A DNA stretch of 64,000 nucleotides from Morganella morganii (GTDB lineage: Bacteria > Pseudomonadota > Gammaproteobacteria > Enterobacterales > Enterobacteriaceae), in NCBI RefSeq assembly GCF_019242955.1, contig NZ_CP066129.1, positions 3,968,001 to 4,032,000 on the forward strand. Reading direction: 5' to 3'. Each line of letters starts with the position of its first letter. The first letter of the stretch is position 1. Both the position numbers and the translations under genes were made by a program. Under the pieces are notes generated by a model. It was not told where the DNA came from. It saw nothing but the letters and a program-made list of their open reading frames with translations, and ran no database searches. This document shows, one piece after another, positions 43,843 to 53,886 of the stretch.

Positions 43843-45038
43843 ACCGCACAAGCTTTGGCAGGGGCATTCCGCATTAACCGGTAAGAAAGCATGACGGTCA
43901 GGCCGGAGGCGGCGATATACACACCGGCATATGTCAGGTCATATGCTACCAGCCAGCCGATAATTAATGGGGTAAATCCGCCGATCAGGGTGGATGCAAG
44001 GTTATATCCCAGGCTTAATGTGGTGGTGTGACCACGGGAAATACCGGCAATCACCGATGCCAGTGTGCAGGAGATACAGGATGCATTAATGGTCAGGATC
44101 AACTGAGCAGTAATGACCAGGCCGGTTTGTTCGCTGCTGAGTAAGAAATAAAGCGGGACAGAAAAAATGACCAGTGCCGCTGATGCGCTTTTAAACACTT
44201 TTTCTGCCGAGCTGTATTTATCCGTCAGCCACCCGCAGGTCAGAATACAACACAGATATAAACAGGATGAAAAAATTGCATAACTGCTTTTCAGGGATTC
44301 AGCTCCGATATGATCCCGTACAAGTGAAGAAGACATATTATAAGAATAGAATACCGCAGACCCCGGCACGGTCATCAGGAAAATCAGTAATGCCCGCAGG
44401 CCGTCAACACGCTTTGTGATAACAGATTGCACCGGCAGTGCAGGTAACCTGGTGCGGAACCAGAAACTCATAATAATATTAAGCACCCCGACCAGCAGCG
44501 GGATCCGCCAGCCGACAGTTTGCATCATCTCCGGTGACAGCATGCTCTCCAGTAATAACACCAACCCGAGAGATACGATAACCCCGGTAACAGAGCTGCC
44601 GACAATCAGAGCGGAAATTCTGGCATATTCATTTCTCTTTGCATCACTGAATAAATATGTCATCAGCGACGGGTTTTCCCCGGCAAAGCTGAAAGACAAC
44701 ACCATTTGCAACAACAGAATAGCAACCGGTGTATAAGAGCCCAGTAAATGAACTGGTAATAATGCCATACATAATGTCGCAACGCCGGTAATCTGGCTGG
44801 TTAAAACCAATGCCGCCTTTTTCCCCGCCCTGTCCGCATAACGTCCGATAATATAGCCGCCGATCGGACGTGCCAGAAAACGTAATGCAAATATTCCCCA
44901 GACCATTTCAGTTGCTGATTCATAACCCAGTCTTTCAAGCTCAGCGCTGAGATATACGGAGATTGCCGCAAAAACTGCGATATCGTAATACTCCAGTGCA
45001 TTCCCTGCCACGGCACCCAGCCGGTATCTCCATTTCAT
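43839..45038 (-). CDS. MFS transporter, metabolite:H+ symporter type
   Basis: The 399-residue protein has about twelve membrane spans and the loop 2-3 MFS motif RPIGGYIIGRYADRAGKKAA; the N-terminus RLGAVAGNALEYYDIAVFAA resembles ProP/ShiA/citrate-type symporters. The substrate is unknown. I start at the ATG at 45038 behind AAGGGAATTG; the TTG two codons earlier is less likely. A perfect GC-rich palindrome lies 27 bp upstream, between any promoter and the ribosome site. It is coupled to the unknown membrane protein and lies next to a LuxR-type regulator on the same strand. Confidence 0.85.
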   Translation of the reverse strand: MKWRYRLGAVAGNALEYYDIAVFAAISVYLSAELERLGYESATEMVWGIFALRFLARPIGGYIIGRYADRAGKKAALVLTSQITGVATLCMALLPVHLLGSYTPVAILLLQMVLSFSFAGENPSLMTYLFSDAKRNEYARISALIVGSSVTGVIVSLGLVLLLESMLSPEMMQTVGWRIPLLVGVLNIIMSFWFRTRLPALPVQSVITKRVDGLRALLIFLMTVPGSAVFYSYNMSSSLVRDHIGAESLKSSYAIFSSCLYLCCILTCGWLTDKYSSAEKVFKSASAALVIFSVPLYFLLSSEQTGLVITAQLILTINASCISCTLASVIAGISRGHTTTLSLGYNLASTLIGGFTPLIIGWLVAYDLTYAGVYIAASGLTVMLSYRLMRNAPAKACAV

Positions 45039-45064
45039 TATCAATTCCCTTTGATCCTGATAAA

Positions 45065-45087
45065 GACGGGCTGCCCGGCAGCCCGTC
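45065..45087. repeat. GC-rich perfect palindrome, copy 1
   Basis: Two 11-bp arms, GACGGGCTGCC and GGCAGCCCGTC, around a single central base. On the minus strand it is followed by TTTATC and lies 27 bp ahead of the MFS start, so it could be an attenuator hairpin or a dimeric protein site. Twenty bases are repeated exactly at 45227-45246. Confidence 0.8.
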
Positions 45088-45148
45088 AGGCCGTTGACAA
45101 ACCCGCAGGGGTTGGCGACGACCGACAGTGGTTGTAAAAATAAACCAG

Positions 45149-45216
45149 GAAAATCAATTTATTGATTTTCGGCTGATAACACAAAGCAGGAAAAACCACG
45201 TTTTATCCTGCTTTGT
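45149..45216. repeat. two adjacent stem-loops in the MFS-LuxR spacer
   Basis: GAAAATCAAT (45149-45158) pairs with ATTGATTTTC (45161-45170), and ACAAAGCAGGA (45181-45191) pairs exactly with TCCTGCTTTGT (45206-45216) around a 14-nt loop. The second stem could help terminate the LuxR-type gene, but T-runs are poor. Confidence 0.65.
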
Positions 45217-45226
45217 CTGCAATCTC

Positions 45227-45246
45227 ACGGGCTGCCCGGCAGCCCG
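45227..45246. repeat. GC-rich palindrome, copy 2
   Basis: The same 20 bases as in 45066-45085, here as 9-bp arms CGGGCTGCC and GGCAGCCCG around one base. It lies 31 bp after the stop of the LuxR-type gene on the minus strand. Confidence 0.8.
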
Positions 45247-45276
45247 CTCTGTTGCGTTGTTATTTGTACAGATGGT

Positions 45277-46053
45277 TTACGGCAGGCTTACCAGCGTATC
45301 CAGACACGCCAGTGTGATCCCGTTTTCTTTCAGCGCATTAAATACCCCGCCGGACGATGCATGCGGGCAACCCAGTTTTTCTTTTATGCGCTGAATACGT
45401 TTATGCTCTGATGCTTCTGAACATCCCTGCACTGCACTGATCTCTTTTACTTTACGATGAGATAATAATAACCGGATAGTCAGAACTTCTTTACGGGTAA
45501 AACGGATATTACCGAAGCGCATATACTGGTGGATATCTAAAATATCAGTGGAATCATTATTTACTAATTCACTTTCATTAACTGATTTATTTACCTCTGC
45601 CCGTAATGGCAAAATTAAATCTTCTTTTTTTTGCCAGAGCCGATCTGCATAATCAGAAATAGTTGGTTTCCATTTATAAATAGCCATCATGTCTGCGACA
45701 GATAATTTCTTTCCTGAGTTAATAGACACAATCTCGAATAAATCACCATGCTTTGTACAGAAATCCACTTTAAAAGTACTGTTTTTCCCTTTCTGTAAAA
45801 CAGTTCTGTACTCATCACTGTAGTTACTCCAATACTGAATGCCTGCACTCAGGCGTTCTCCGATACGTAAATCCATATCATCCCCCCAGAATGTCAGCAG
45901 CCAGTCATAGTCACTCGATAACACATTGACTGATTTATCCGAAAGGTTAACTCTGGAATAATTAATCCCCATATCATTCCAATCAAAATACTGAGAAAAG
46001 TCATTTGTCAGACGATTACATAATTCTTCCATTGCGATACTTTGAATATTCAT
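45277..46053 (-). CDS. LuxR-type (GerE-like) transcriptional regulator
   Basis: The 258-residue protein has a C-terminal helix-turn-helix of LuxR/GerE type at about residues 180-240 (RFTRKEVLTIRLLLSHRKVK, then EASEHKRIQRIKEKLGC). The N-terminal 150 residues (with YDWLLTFWGDDMDLRIGERL and the YKWKPT segment) look like a small-molecule or PAS-like sensor domain, not a phosphoreceiver, as there is no acidic pocket. I do not recognise the ligand. An AGGGA site precedes the ATG at 46053. It is upstream of the MFS gene on the same strand and probably controls it. Confidence 0.8.
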   Translation of the reverse strand: MNIQSIAMEELCNRLTNDFSQYFDWNDMGINYSRVNLSDKSVNVLSSDYDWLLTFWGDDMDLRIGERLSAGIQYWSNYSDEYRTVLQKGKNSTFKVDFCTKHGDLFEIVSINSGKKLSVADMMAIYKWKPTISDYADRLWQKKEDLILPLRAEVNKSVNESELVNNDSTDILDIHQYMRFGNIRFTRKEVLTIRLLLSHRKVKEISAVQGCSEASEHKRIQRIKEKLGCPHASSGGVFNALKENGITLACLDTLVSLP

Positions 46054-46251
46054 ATTATTCCCTGTGCAAGTAAGTATTGGTTAAATCACTTTAATGTTTA
46101 GCATAGTAAAATGAAATTTCAACCCCTCAATTTACTCGTATTTTAAAATTTATAATTTAATCTACTCTTTAATTTCGGCATTAATATCACTAATTAGCAT
46201 GATATTAAATACTCACCAAATTTAGTCAGATTAATTAATAAAGGTATAAAT

Positions 46252-46473
46252 ATGAATAAAGCACAAGACTGGCATCCGGCGGATATTATTGCCGCCATCA
46301 AAAAAAGAGGAACGTCATTGTCGGCACTCTCGCGTAATGCCGGATTGCGGTCGGCAACACTGAATAATGCCCTTGCCCGGCGCTGGCCGAAAGGCGAAAA
46401 GATTATTGCGGATTTCCTGAATGTATCACCGGCCGACATCTGGCCTTCGCGTTATATGCAAAAAATATACTGA
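46252..46473 (+). CDS. Ner/SfsB-like DNA-binding protein
   Basis: The 73-residue product resembles Mu Ner and the E. coli SfsB (Nlp) proteins: it begins with DWHPADIIAAIKKRGTSLSA, contains the helix-turn-helix SRNAGLRSATLNNALARRWP and ends GEKIIADFLNVSPADIWPSR. Such proteins bind DNA as small repressors or maltose/sugar-gene modulators; the target here is unknown. It is divergent from the LuxR-type gene across 198 bp and may control it. It could be a remnant of a phage repressor, but no other phage gene is near. Confidence 0.85.
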   Translation: MNKAQDWHPADIIAAIKKRGTSLSALSRNAGLRSATLNNALARRWPKGEKIIADFLNVSPADIWPSRYMQKIY

Positions 46474-46483
46474 TGATGATAAT

Positions 46484-46523
46484 AAAAACCCCGGATCACG
46501 GGCAACAGCAGGTGATCCGGGGG
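46484..46523. terminator. terminator between argH and the SfsB-like gene
   Basis: Exact arms CCCCGGATCAC (46489-46499) and GTGATCCGGGG (46512-46522) are followed on the minus strand by TTTTTATT. It ends the arg operon about 75 bp beyond argH and can also stop the short convergent gene. Confidence 0.85.
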
Positions 46524-46524
46524 C

Positions 46525-46604
46525 AATCCATGGTATTACTAATCCATGGTGTTACTAATCCATGGTGTTACTAATCCATGGTGTTACTAATCCATAGTAT
46601 TACA
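46525..46604. repeat. five tandem 16-bp repeats abutting argH
   Basis: The unit AATCCATGGTGTTACT occurs five times in a row; copies 2-4 are exact, copies 1 and 5 differ at one to three bases. The last copy overlaps the argH stop codon at 46600-46602. Each full unit holds a CCATGG palindrome. It lies between the coding region and the operon terminator. The copy number may vary between strains. Confidence 0.9.
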
Positions 46605-47979
46605 CTAACTTCAGCCGGATTTTAGCTTCACTGATAGCCGCGGCCACCTGCTCCGGTGAGACACCACCTTTCGCGCAGCGTTTTTCCAGACAGGACTGGA
46701 GTGACAGGATGTCATACACATCCAGAGCAATCACCGGGCTGAATTCCTGTAATTCTGTCAGCGGCATTTCTTCCAGTGCCACGCCTTTTGCTATCGCACC
46801 GACCACCACTTCACCGACAATATGATGCGCCTCGCGGAACGGAACACCTTTTGCCACCAGGTAATCCGCCAGTTCTGTCGCATTGGCATAGCCCTGTTTG
46901 GCCGCTTCCTCACAGCGCGGACGTTTTACCTGAATACCTTCCAGCACCAGCGCTGCCATATGCAGGCAGTCCAGCCAGGTATCGAGAGCATCAAACAGCC
47001 CTTCTTTGTCTTCCTGCATATCTTTGTTATAAGCGAGCGGCAGACCTTTGAGTGTCATCATCATACCGGTCAGTGCGCCCTGTACCCGTCCGCATTTACC
47101 GCGGATAAGCTCAAGGGCATCCGGGTTCTTTTTCTGCGGCATCAGGGAGGAGCCGGAAGTGACGCGGTCAGATAATTCAATAAACGCCGCTTCACCACTG
47201 TTGAAGAAAATCATGTCTTCAGCAAAACGGGAGAGATGCACCATGCTGATCGCCGCATCGCTGAGCAGTTCCAGTACATGATCACGGTCAGACACACTGT
47301 CGAGGCTGTTACGGGTCGCACCCGCGAATCCCAGCCAGCCGGCCAGTTGTTCCCGGTCGATGGCATACGCGGTTCCGGCCAGTGCGCCCGAGCCGAGCGG
47401 GCTGTAATCAAAACGCGCCAGAGCATCGCGGACACGGCTTTCATCCCGCGCCAGCATTTCACTGTACGCCAGGCACCAGTGGGCAAAGGTCACCGGCTGC
47501 GCCCGCTGTAAATGCGTATAGCCCGGCATCACCGCATCCTGATTCTGTTCTGCCGTCAGCACCAGAGCCTGCTGTAATTCCTGCAATGCCGCGAGGATCT
47601 GGCTGACCGCCTCTTTGCACCACAATTTTAAATCCGTGGCCACCTGGTCGTTACGGCTGCGTCCGGTGTGGAGTTTTTTCCCCAGATCGCCGACTTTAGC
47701 GATAAGTTTGCCTTCCACCCAACTGTGAATATCTTCCGCATCACTGCGCAGAATAGCCCGCGGGTCGGCCTGTACTTCCGCCAGCAGCTCATTCAGTGCC
47801 TGCTCCAGTGCCGCCTGCTCCTGTGCGGTCAGCACATTGACAGTCACCAGTGCTTTCGACCAGGCCACAGAGCCGGTGATATCCTGCTCCGCCAGACGAT
47901 AATCGAATCTCAGCGAGTCGTTGAATTGTTTGAACCGTTGATCTGCTTCCTGACTGAAGCGTCCGCCCCACAGTGCCAT
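46600..47979 (-). CDS. argH: argininosuccinate lyase
   Basis: ArgH splits argininosuccinate into arginine and fumarate, the last step of arginine synthesis. I start at the ATG at 47979 ([19 protein letters not shown]), behind AAAGGGAAAAAG, giving 459 residues; an upstream in-frame ATG at 48039 lies in a small inverted repeat and is unlikely. The fumarase-superfamily signature [12 protein letters not shown], with the catalytic serine, and [14 protein letters not shown] are intact. It is the last gene of argCBGH and ends within a tandem repeat array. Confidence 0.97.
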   Translation of the reverse strand: MALWGGRFSQEADQRFKQFNDSLRFDYRLAEQDITGSVAWSKALVTVNVLTAQEQAALEQALNELLAEVQADPRAILRSDAEDIHSWVEGKLIAKVGDLGKKLHTGRSRNDQVATDLKLWCKEAVSQILAALQELQQALVLTAEQNQDAVMPGYTHLQRAQPVTFAHWCLAYSEMLARDESRVRDALARFDYSPLGSGALAGTAYAIDREQLAGWLGFAGATRNSLDSVSDRDHVLELLSDAAISMVHLSRFAEDMIFFNSGEAAFIELSDRVTSGSSLMPQKKNPDALELIRGKCGRVQGALTGMMMTLKGLPLAYNKDMQEDKEGLFDALDTWLDCLHMAALVLEGIQVKRPRCEEAAKQGYANATELADYLVAKGVPFREAHHIVGEVVVGAIAKGVALEEMPLTELQEFSPVIALDVYDILSLQSCLEKRCAKGGVSPEQVAAAISEAKIRLKLV

Positions 47980-48060
47980 ACTTTTTCCCTTTCTTTCTGT
48001 TTTTAATGATAAATCAGTCTGATGCACGTCCCTGTGCATAATCTCCCTGTCTCCCGCCGG

Positions 48061-49284
48061 TTATTTCTGTGCTTTCAGCGCACGGATCCGCGAGGAGAGT
48101 GAATACAGACGGATAAAGCCGCCCGCATGGCTGTGGTCATACACGTCATCTTCACCGAATGTGGCGAATTCTTCAGAGTAAAGGCTGTTGGCAGACTGTT
48201 TCTGAATCGCCGTAACCCGGCCTTTATACAGTTTCAGCACGACTTCGCCGCTGACCTCTTCCGCCAGGGAATCTGCTGCTGCCTGAATAGATTTACGCAG
48301 CGGGGCAAACCAGCGGCCGTCATACACCACATAGGACATTTCGAGTCCGATCTGCTGACGCCATTTGAAGCTGTCGCGATCGAGAATGATCTCTTCCAGT
48401 CCGCGCAGTGCCGCCATCATAATGGTGCCCCCCGGGGTTTCATAACAGCCGCGGGATTTCATTCCCACCAGCCGGTTTTCCACAATATCGATCCGGCCGA
48501 TGCCGTGTTTCGCGCCCAGTTCATTCAGGGCATTCAGGCAGTTATACGGAGACAGTGCTTTGCCGTTCACCCCGGTGACTTCACCGGCCTTAATGGTGAC
48601 AGTGACCAGTTCCGGCTGATCCGGGGCTTCCTGCGGATCAGCAGTCCATACCCAGCAATCTGCATTGGACTGATTCCACGGACTTTCCAGCACACCACCC
48701 TCGGTGGAGATATGCCATGCGTTTTCATCACGGCTGTAAATTTTTTCCAGAGATGCGGTGGTCGGGATATTACGGACTTTCAGGTAATCCAGCAGCGCCT
48801 CACGGGAACGTAAATCCCACTCGCGCCACGGCGCAATCACTTTCAGCTGCGGTGCAAGGGCGGTATAGGTTCCCTCAAAGCGCACCTGGTCATTCCCTTT
48901 ACCGGTCGCACCGTGTGCCAACGCATCCGCACCGACTTTCAGTGCCAGCTCAACCTGTGCTTTGGCGATAATCGGCCGCGCCATAGAGGTACCCAGCAGA
49001 TATTTACCCTCATACAGAGCGCCGCTTTTCAGCACCGGATAGACAAAATCTTTGATAAATTCTTCGCGCAGATCGACGACATAGCAGGAAGATGCCCCGG
49101 AGTTCAGCGCTTTCTGCTCGACACCGTCGAGATCTTCCGCGCTCTGGCCGATATTGGCGACAAATGCCACCACTTCACAGTTATCATAATGCTCTTTCAG
49201 CCACGGAATAATCGCCGATGTATCCAGACCGCCGGAGTAAGCCAGTACGATTTTTTTAATGCCTGTCTTTTTTGCCTCTGTCAT
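48061..49284 (-). CDS. argG: argininosuccinate synthase
   Basis: ArgG joins citrulline and aspartate using ATP to make argininosuccinate. The 407-residue enzyme has the ATP pyrophosphatase P-loop AYSGGLDTS near residue 14 and the signatures [13 protein letters not shown] and [12 protein letters not shown]. It is of the shorter, about 400-residue type rather than the 447-residue E. coli type. It lies inside the arg operon, between argB and argH; in E. coli argG is elsewhere. Codon use and spacing (69 bp after argB, 81 bp before argH) do not look foreign. Confidence 0.96.
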   Translation of the reverse strand: MTEAKKTGIKKIVLAYSGGLDTSAIIPWLKEHYDNCEVVAFVANIGQSAEDLDGVEQKALNSGASSCYVVDLREEFIKDFVYPVLKSGALYEGKYLLGTSMARPIIAKAQVELALKVGADALAHGATGKGNDQVRFEGTYTALAPQLKVIAPWREWDLRSREALLDYLKVRNIPTTASLEKIYSRDENAWHISTEGGVLESPWNQSNADCWVWTADPQEAPDQPELVTVTIKAGEVTGVNGKALSPYNCLNALNELGAKHGIGRIDIVENRLVGMKSRGCYETPGGTIMMAALRGLEEIILDRDSFKWRQQIGLEMSYVVYDGRWFAPLRKSIQAAADSLAEEVSGEVVLKLYKGRVTAIQKQSANSLYSEEFATFGEDDVYDHSHAGGFIRLYSLSSRIRALKAQK

Positions 49285-49353
49285 AACCCTGTCCTTTCAG
49301 TAAATGTTATCCGCCGCAGCGGAATGATTCTGCCAATGTGCTGATAATCCGGA

Positions 49354-50127
49354 TTACGCGGAAATCCGCGTGCCGATGGCTTCGCCATCAAATAATAAAT
49401 GCAGCTGATCCGCGTGACGCCAGGAGGCGATATCCACCGGACGTCCCAGTGTGGCGGCGGCTTCCAGCGCCGCATTCACTTTCACAATCATGCCGTCGGT
49501 GATAATGCCGTCGTCGATCAGTTTCTGTGCATGTACGCCATCGAGTGCCTTAATTTTTTGCCCTTTGCCGTCCAGGATACCGCTGACATCCGACAGCAGT
49601 ACCAGATCCGCGCCCAGCGTTTCCGCAATGGCGGTGGCCGCCTGGTCAGCATTCACGTTCATCAGCAGCCCGTCTTCCGTGATACCGATGGAACTGACGA
49701 CCGGCAAAAAACCATTGCTCAGTAACAGGTTCAGCAGTACCGGATTGCCCGGTGCCGCTTTGCCGACATGGCCCAGCTCGTCGTTTAATGGTGTGACTTT
49801 CACACTCTTACCATCGCCGAGACACAAACCGGTGCCGTTAAGCTGATAACGGGTCGCCCACGCCAGCAGTGTTTTGTTGGCACTACCCGCCAGCGCCCCG
49901 GTGATAATGTCGATCTGATCCGCCGGGGTGACCCGCAGTCCCTGTTTTTTCACTACCGGTAACTGTAATTTCGCCATCAGTTCATCCACCACGCAGCCGC
50001 CGCCGTGAACAATGACAATGCGGCGATCATTCGACGCCCGGTATGCGGCCAGCGCAGTAAACAGACGCCCCAGCGCTTCTTCGCTGTCCAGTAACACACC
50101 GCCTAATTTGATGACTAATGGTTCCAT
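49354..50127 (-). CDS. argB: acetylglutamate kinase
   Basis: ArgB phosphorylates N-acetylglutamate, the second step of arginine synthesis. The 257-residue protein has the amino-acid kinase glycine loops [13 protein letters not shown] (start) and [12 protein letters not shown] near residue 40, the core [20 protein letters not shown], and a C-terminal ATP lysine segment [12 protein letters not shown]. It lies 42 bp after argC. It is the hexamer-less short form with no N-terminal arginine-sensing helix. Confidence 0.96.
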   Translation of the reverse strand: MEPLVIKLGGVLLDSEEALGRLFTALAAYRASNDRRIVIVHGGGCVVDELMAKLQLPVVKKQGLRVTPADQIDIITGALAGSANKTLLAWATRYQLNGTGLCLGDGKSVKVTPLNDELGHVGKAAPGNPVLLNLLLSNGFLPVVSSIGITEDGLLMNVNADQAATAIAETLGADLVLLSDVSGILDGKGQKIKALDGVHAQKLIDDGIITDGMIVKVNAALEAAATLGRPVDIASWRHADQLHLLFDGEAIGTRISA

Positions 50128-50169
50128 TTCCGTTTTCCGTCAGATAAAAGAGTAAGTCGTGCTGTCTGC

Positions 50170-51180
50170 TTACTGTGGCAGCAGTGACAGCGTTTCATTA
50201 AAGCCAAAACGAATATTCATGCACTGAACCGCCTGAGCCGCAGCGCCTTTGAGCAGGTTATCCTCTGCACCAACGACAATCAGATGTTCTCCCTGCACGG
50301 CAAAGCCCAGGTCGCAGAACGGCTGGCCGGTGACCGCTTTCAGTGCCGGTACACCGCTGTCATAGACTCTTACCAGCGGCTTGTCGTCGTAGGCTTTGTG
50401 ATAAACCGCGCTGACCTGTTCTGCGGTCACACCGCTTTTCAGTTTGCAGGTGATGGTTGCCAGAATTCCGCGCTTAAAATTGCCGAGATGCGGGGTAAAG
50501 ATCACCGGTGTGCCGAGATGTGCAGAAATTTCCGGCTGGTGCCGGTGAGTAAACAGCCCGTAGGGCTGCAGACTCACCTCACAAAAACTGTTATTCAGTG
50601 CGGCTTTACGCCCGGCGCCGCTCACGCCGCTGGTGGCATTGATAACCGGCCATTGGGTCAGATCCAGTAAGTCATTATCCAGCAGCGGTTTCAGTGCCAG
50701 CTGGGAGACCGTCGGATAACAGCCCGGCACCGCAATCAGCTGCGCGGTGCGGATTTTGTCATGCTGCCATTCCGCCAGCCCGTACACCGCCTGTGCCAAT
50801 AAGGCGGTATGTTTGTGTTCAAATCCGTAGTATTGTGGATAAAAATTATCCTGCTGAACACGGTAAGCACCTGAAAGATCAAATACCGCGCAACCTGCCG
50901 CAAGGAAAACCGGCACAAGGTCATGGCTGACTTCATGGGCGGTTGCCAGGAATACCACATCCGTATTTTGTGCAACGGCAGCCGGGTCGGTCAGCGGCTC
51001 CAGCGGTAAATCCACCAGGCCTCTGAACTGCGGATGCAGATCCGAAAAACATTTTCCGGCATCCGCACTGTTGGCGGATACCATCAGGCCGGTCAGCTCC
51101 GTCTGCGGGTGGCGTTGGATATAAGCCGCGAGTTCCGCTCCGGTATATCCGCTGGCACCGATAATCAGCGTTTTCAACAT
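50170..51180 (-). CDS. argC: N-acetyl-gamma-glutamyl-phosphate reductase
   Basis: ArgC reduces N-acetylglutamyl phosphate with NADPH, the third step of arginine synthesis. The 336-residue protein has the Rossmann motif [10 protein letters not shown] at residues 8-17 and the catalytic Cys154 in [10 protein letters not shown]. It is the first gene of argCBGH, divergent from argE, with ARG boxes in the shared spacer. Confidence 0.96.
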   Translation of the reverse strand: MLKTLIIGASGYTGAELAAYIQRHPQTELTGLMVSANSADAGKCFSDLHPQFRGLVDLPLEPLTDPAAVAQNTDVVFLATAHEVSHDLVPVFLAAGCAVFDLSGAYRVQQDNFYPQYYGFEHKHTALLAQAVYGLAEWQHDKIRTAQLIAVPGCYPTVSQLALKPLLDNDLLDLTQWPVINATSGVSGAGRKAALNNSFCEVSLQPYGLFTHRHQPEISAHLGTPVIFTPHLGNFKRGILATITCKLKSGVTAEQVSAVYHKAYDDKPLVRVYDSGVPALKAVTGQPFCDLGFAVQGEHLIVVGAEDNLLKGAAAQAVQCMNIRFGFNETLSLLPQ

Positions 51181-51213
51181 AAGTTATCTTCACCTTGTAC
51201 CTGAAACACAAAC

Positions 51214-51252
51214 AATGTATTTTTATTCACATAAACTGCATGAATATTGATA
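51214..51252. promoter_or_regulatory. tandem ARG boxes between argC and argE
   Basis: Two imperfect 18-bp ARG boxes are 3 bp apart: one with TGTAT....ATTCA (51214-51231) and one with TGCAT....ATTGA (51235-51252), against the consensus TGAAT....ATTCA. The ArgR hexamer would bind here and shut off both argCBGH and argE when arginine is plentiful, as in E. coli. Confidence 0.75.
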
Positions 51253-51277
51253 CTATTATGACTAAAGGCTGTCAACA

Positions 51278-52438
51278 GTGAATATTAAATTACCTGCATT
51301 TATTGAGATTTATCGTCAGCTCATCGCGGCACCCTCCATCAGTTCCACGGAAGCGGAATCGGATCAGAGCAATGAAACTGTGATCAATCTGCTGGCGACC
51401 TGGTTTGAAACCCTGGGATTTGATGTCGAAGTACAACCCGTTCCGGAAACACGCGGCAAATTCAATCTGCTTGCCAGTCTCGGCGACGGTGACGGCGGTC
51501 TGCTGCTGTGCGGCCACACCGATACCGTACCGTTTGATGAAGGACGCTGGAGCAAAGATCCTTTCACACTGACCGAGCAGAACAACAAGCTGTACGGGCT
51601 GGGAACGGCGGATATGAAAGGTTTCTTCGCCTTTATCCTCGATGCGCTGCGCGATATCAGCGTGAAAGATTTGCAGCACCCGCTCTATATCCTCGCCACG
51701 GCGGATGAAGAAACCACCATGGCCGGAGCGCGCTATTTTGCCGCCAATGCTGCTATCCGCCCGTCTTTTGCCATTATCGGTGAACCCACGTCGTTACAAC
51801 CGGTGCGGGCGCACAAAGGTCATCTCTCCAATGCTATCCGTATCACCGGCCAGTCCGGTCACTCCAGTGATCCGGAGCGCGGCGTGAATGCGATTGAGCT
51901 GATGAATGAGTCGATCACTCACCTAATGTCACTGCGTAATGAGCTGAAGGAAAAATTCAATAATCCGGCGTTTGTCATTCCGTATCCGACCATGAATTTC
52001 GGTCATATTCACGGTGGTGATGCAGCAAACCGTATCTGCGGCTGCTGTGAATTACATATGGATATCCGCCCGCTGCCCGGAATGACCCTCAGTGATATCG
52101 ATGATATGCTCAATGCAACGCTGGAACCGGTGAAACAACGCTGGCCGGGGCGTCTGGCCATTGAGGCACTGCACGCGCCGATTCCGGGTTACGCCTGCCC
52201 GACGGATCACAAAATGGTCGGCGTGATTGAAAATCTGCTCGGTGAAAAAGCACAGACCGTGAATTACTGTACGGAAGCGCCGTTTATTCAGGATCTGTGC
52301 CCGACGCTGGTACTCGGCCCCGGTTCAATTGAACAGGCACATCAGCCGGATGAATTTCTCGAAACCCGCTTTATTGAGCCGACCCGCGAGCTGCTGACCC
52401 AGCTTGTCACCCATTTCTGCTGTAAAGACCCGGCATAA
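51278..52438 (+). CDS. argE: acetylornithine deacetylase
   Basis: ArgE removes the acetyl group from N-acetylornithine in the linear arginine pathway. The 386-residue protein starts at a GTG at 51278 behind AAGG and begins [20 protein letters not shown]20-family dinuclear metal motifs are present: [29 protein letters not shown] and the C-terminal QAHQPDE. The arginine route here thus ends with argE, not argJ. It is divergent from argC. Confidence 0.96.
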   Translation: MNIKLPAFIEIYRQLIAAPSISSTEAESDQSNETVINLLATWFETLGFDVEVQPVPETRGKFNLLASLGDGDGGLLLCGHTDTVPFDEGRWSKDPFTLTEQNNKLYGLGTADMKGFFAFILDALRDISVKDLQHPLYILATADEETTMAGARYFAANAAIRPSFAIIGEPTSLQPVRAHKGHLSNAIRITGQSGHSSDPERGVNAIELMNESITHLMSLRNELKEKFNNPAFVIPYPTMNFGHIHGGDAANRICGCCELHMDIRPLPGMTLSDIDDMLNATLEPVKQRWPGRLAIEALHAPIPGYACPTDHKMVGVIENLLGEKAQTVNYCTEAPFIQDLCPTLVLGPGSIEQAHQPDEFLETRFIEPTRELLTQLVTHFCCKDPA

Positions 52439-52444
52439 CCTTCT

Positions 52445-52474
52445 CAGCGGACAGCCTGCCTGTCCGCTGCTTTT
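52445..52474 (+). terminator. argE terminator
   Basis: Arms CAGCGGACAG (52445-52454) and CTGTCCGCTG (52460-52469) with a 5-nt loop are followed by CTTTT, 6 bp after the argE stop. Confidence 0.88.
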
Positions 52475-52540
52475 CCCTCATCATGACGAACTTTCATACA
52501 GTGCGTGAGAAAACCTCACCCGCACTGTGACAATTAGTGG

Positions 52541-52600
52541 TTGACGTTTAACCAACTCATCCCGTAATCTACATCCAGACGTCTAAACGTATAGACACTT
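52541..52600 (+). promoter_or_regulatory. metF promoter with tandem MetJ boxes
   Basis: TTGACG (52541-52546) and TAATCT (52565-52570) 18 bp apart make a plausible promoter. Three contiguous 8-bp met boxes follow: AGACGTCT (52577-52584, perfect), AAACGTAT (52585-52592) and AGACACTT (52593-52600). MetJ with S-adenosylmethionine would repress metF here. A further hairpin lies at about 52498-52528. Confidence 0.85.
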
Positions 52601-52675
52601 AAACAATGACGTGCCGGGATATATACCCAACGTCATTCAGGATGCAGCCAACGAACCTGCAGTTTGAATGAATAA

Positions 52676-53611
<936 letters not shown>

Positions 53612-53615
53612 AAAA

Positions 53616-53660
53616 GATAACGATATCATTGAGTAATCAGTGGTATCGTTAAATTATTTT
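53616..53660 (+). terminator. probable metF terminator
   Basis: TAACGATA (53618-53625) pairs with TATCGTTA (53644-53651) and is followed by AATTATTTT. The loop is 18 nt, so termination is plausible but weaker than average. Confidence 0.6.
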
Positions 53661-53886
53661 GCATTACTCCTGTTTTTTTCATCCCCGCACCTGAAATAAC
53701 CGCACAATGCACCCGCCGTAACATATATTACTTTTTATCTTTTGTTGCTGTTTTTTACGTAAAAATCCGCATTCTCCTGTCAGTCTGAACAGCTGAAAAT
53801 ACCCGGTCAATTCATAAGAAAGTTTTTATATTTCACACTCTCTCAGCGTGACAGAATCGTCACGGGTATCAGCAGGTCAGAACCAC

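Noticed and set aside
42877..46599. Prophage or insertion sequence carrying the oxyR-argH insert, suggested by the Ner-like gene
   Set aside because: No integrase, transposase, terminal inverted repeats or target duplications are seen; SfsB-like proteins are also ordinary chromosomal genes.
46525..46604. CRISPR array
   Set aside because: The 16-bp units are directly adjacent with no spacers and no cas genes nearby; it is a simple tandem repeat.
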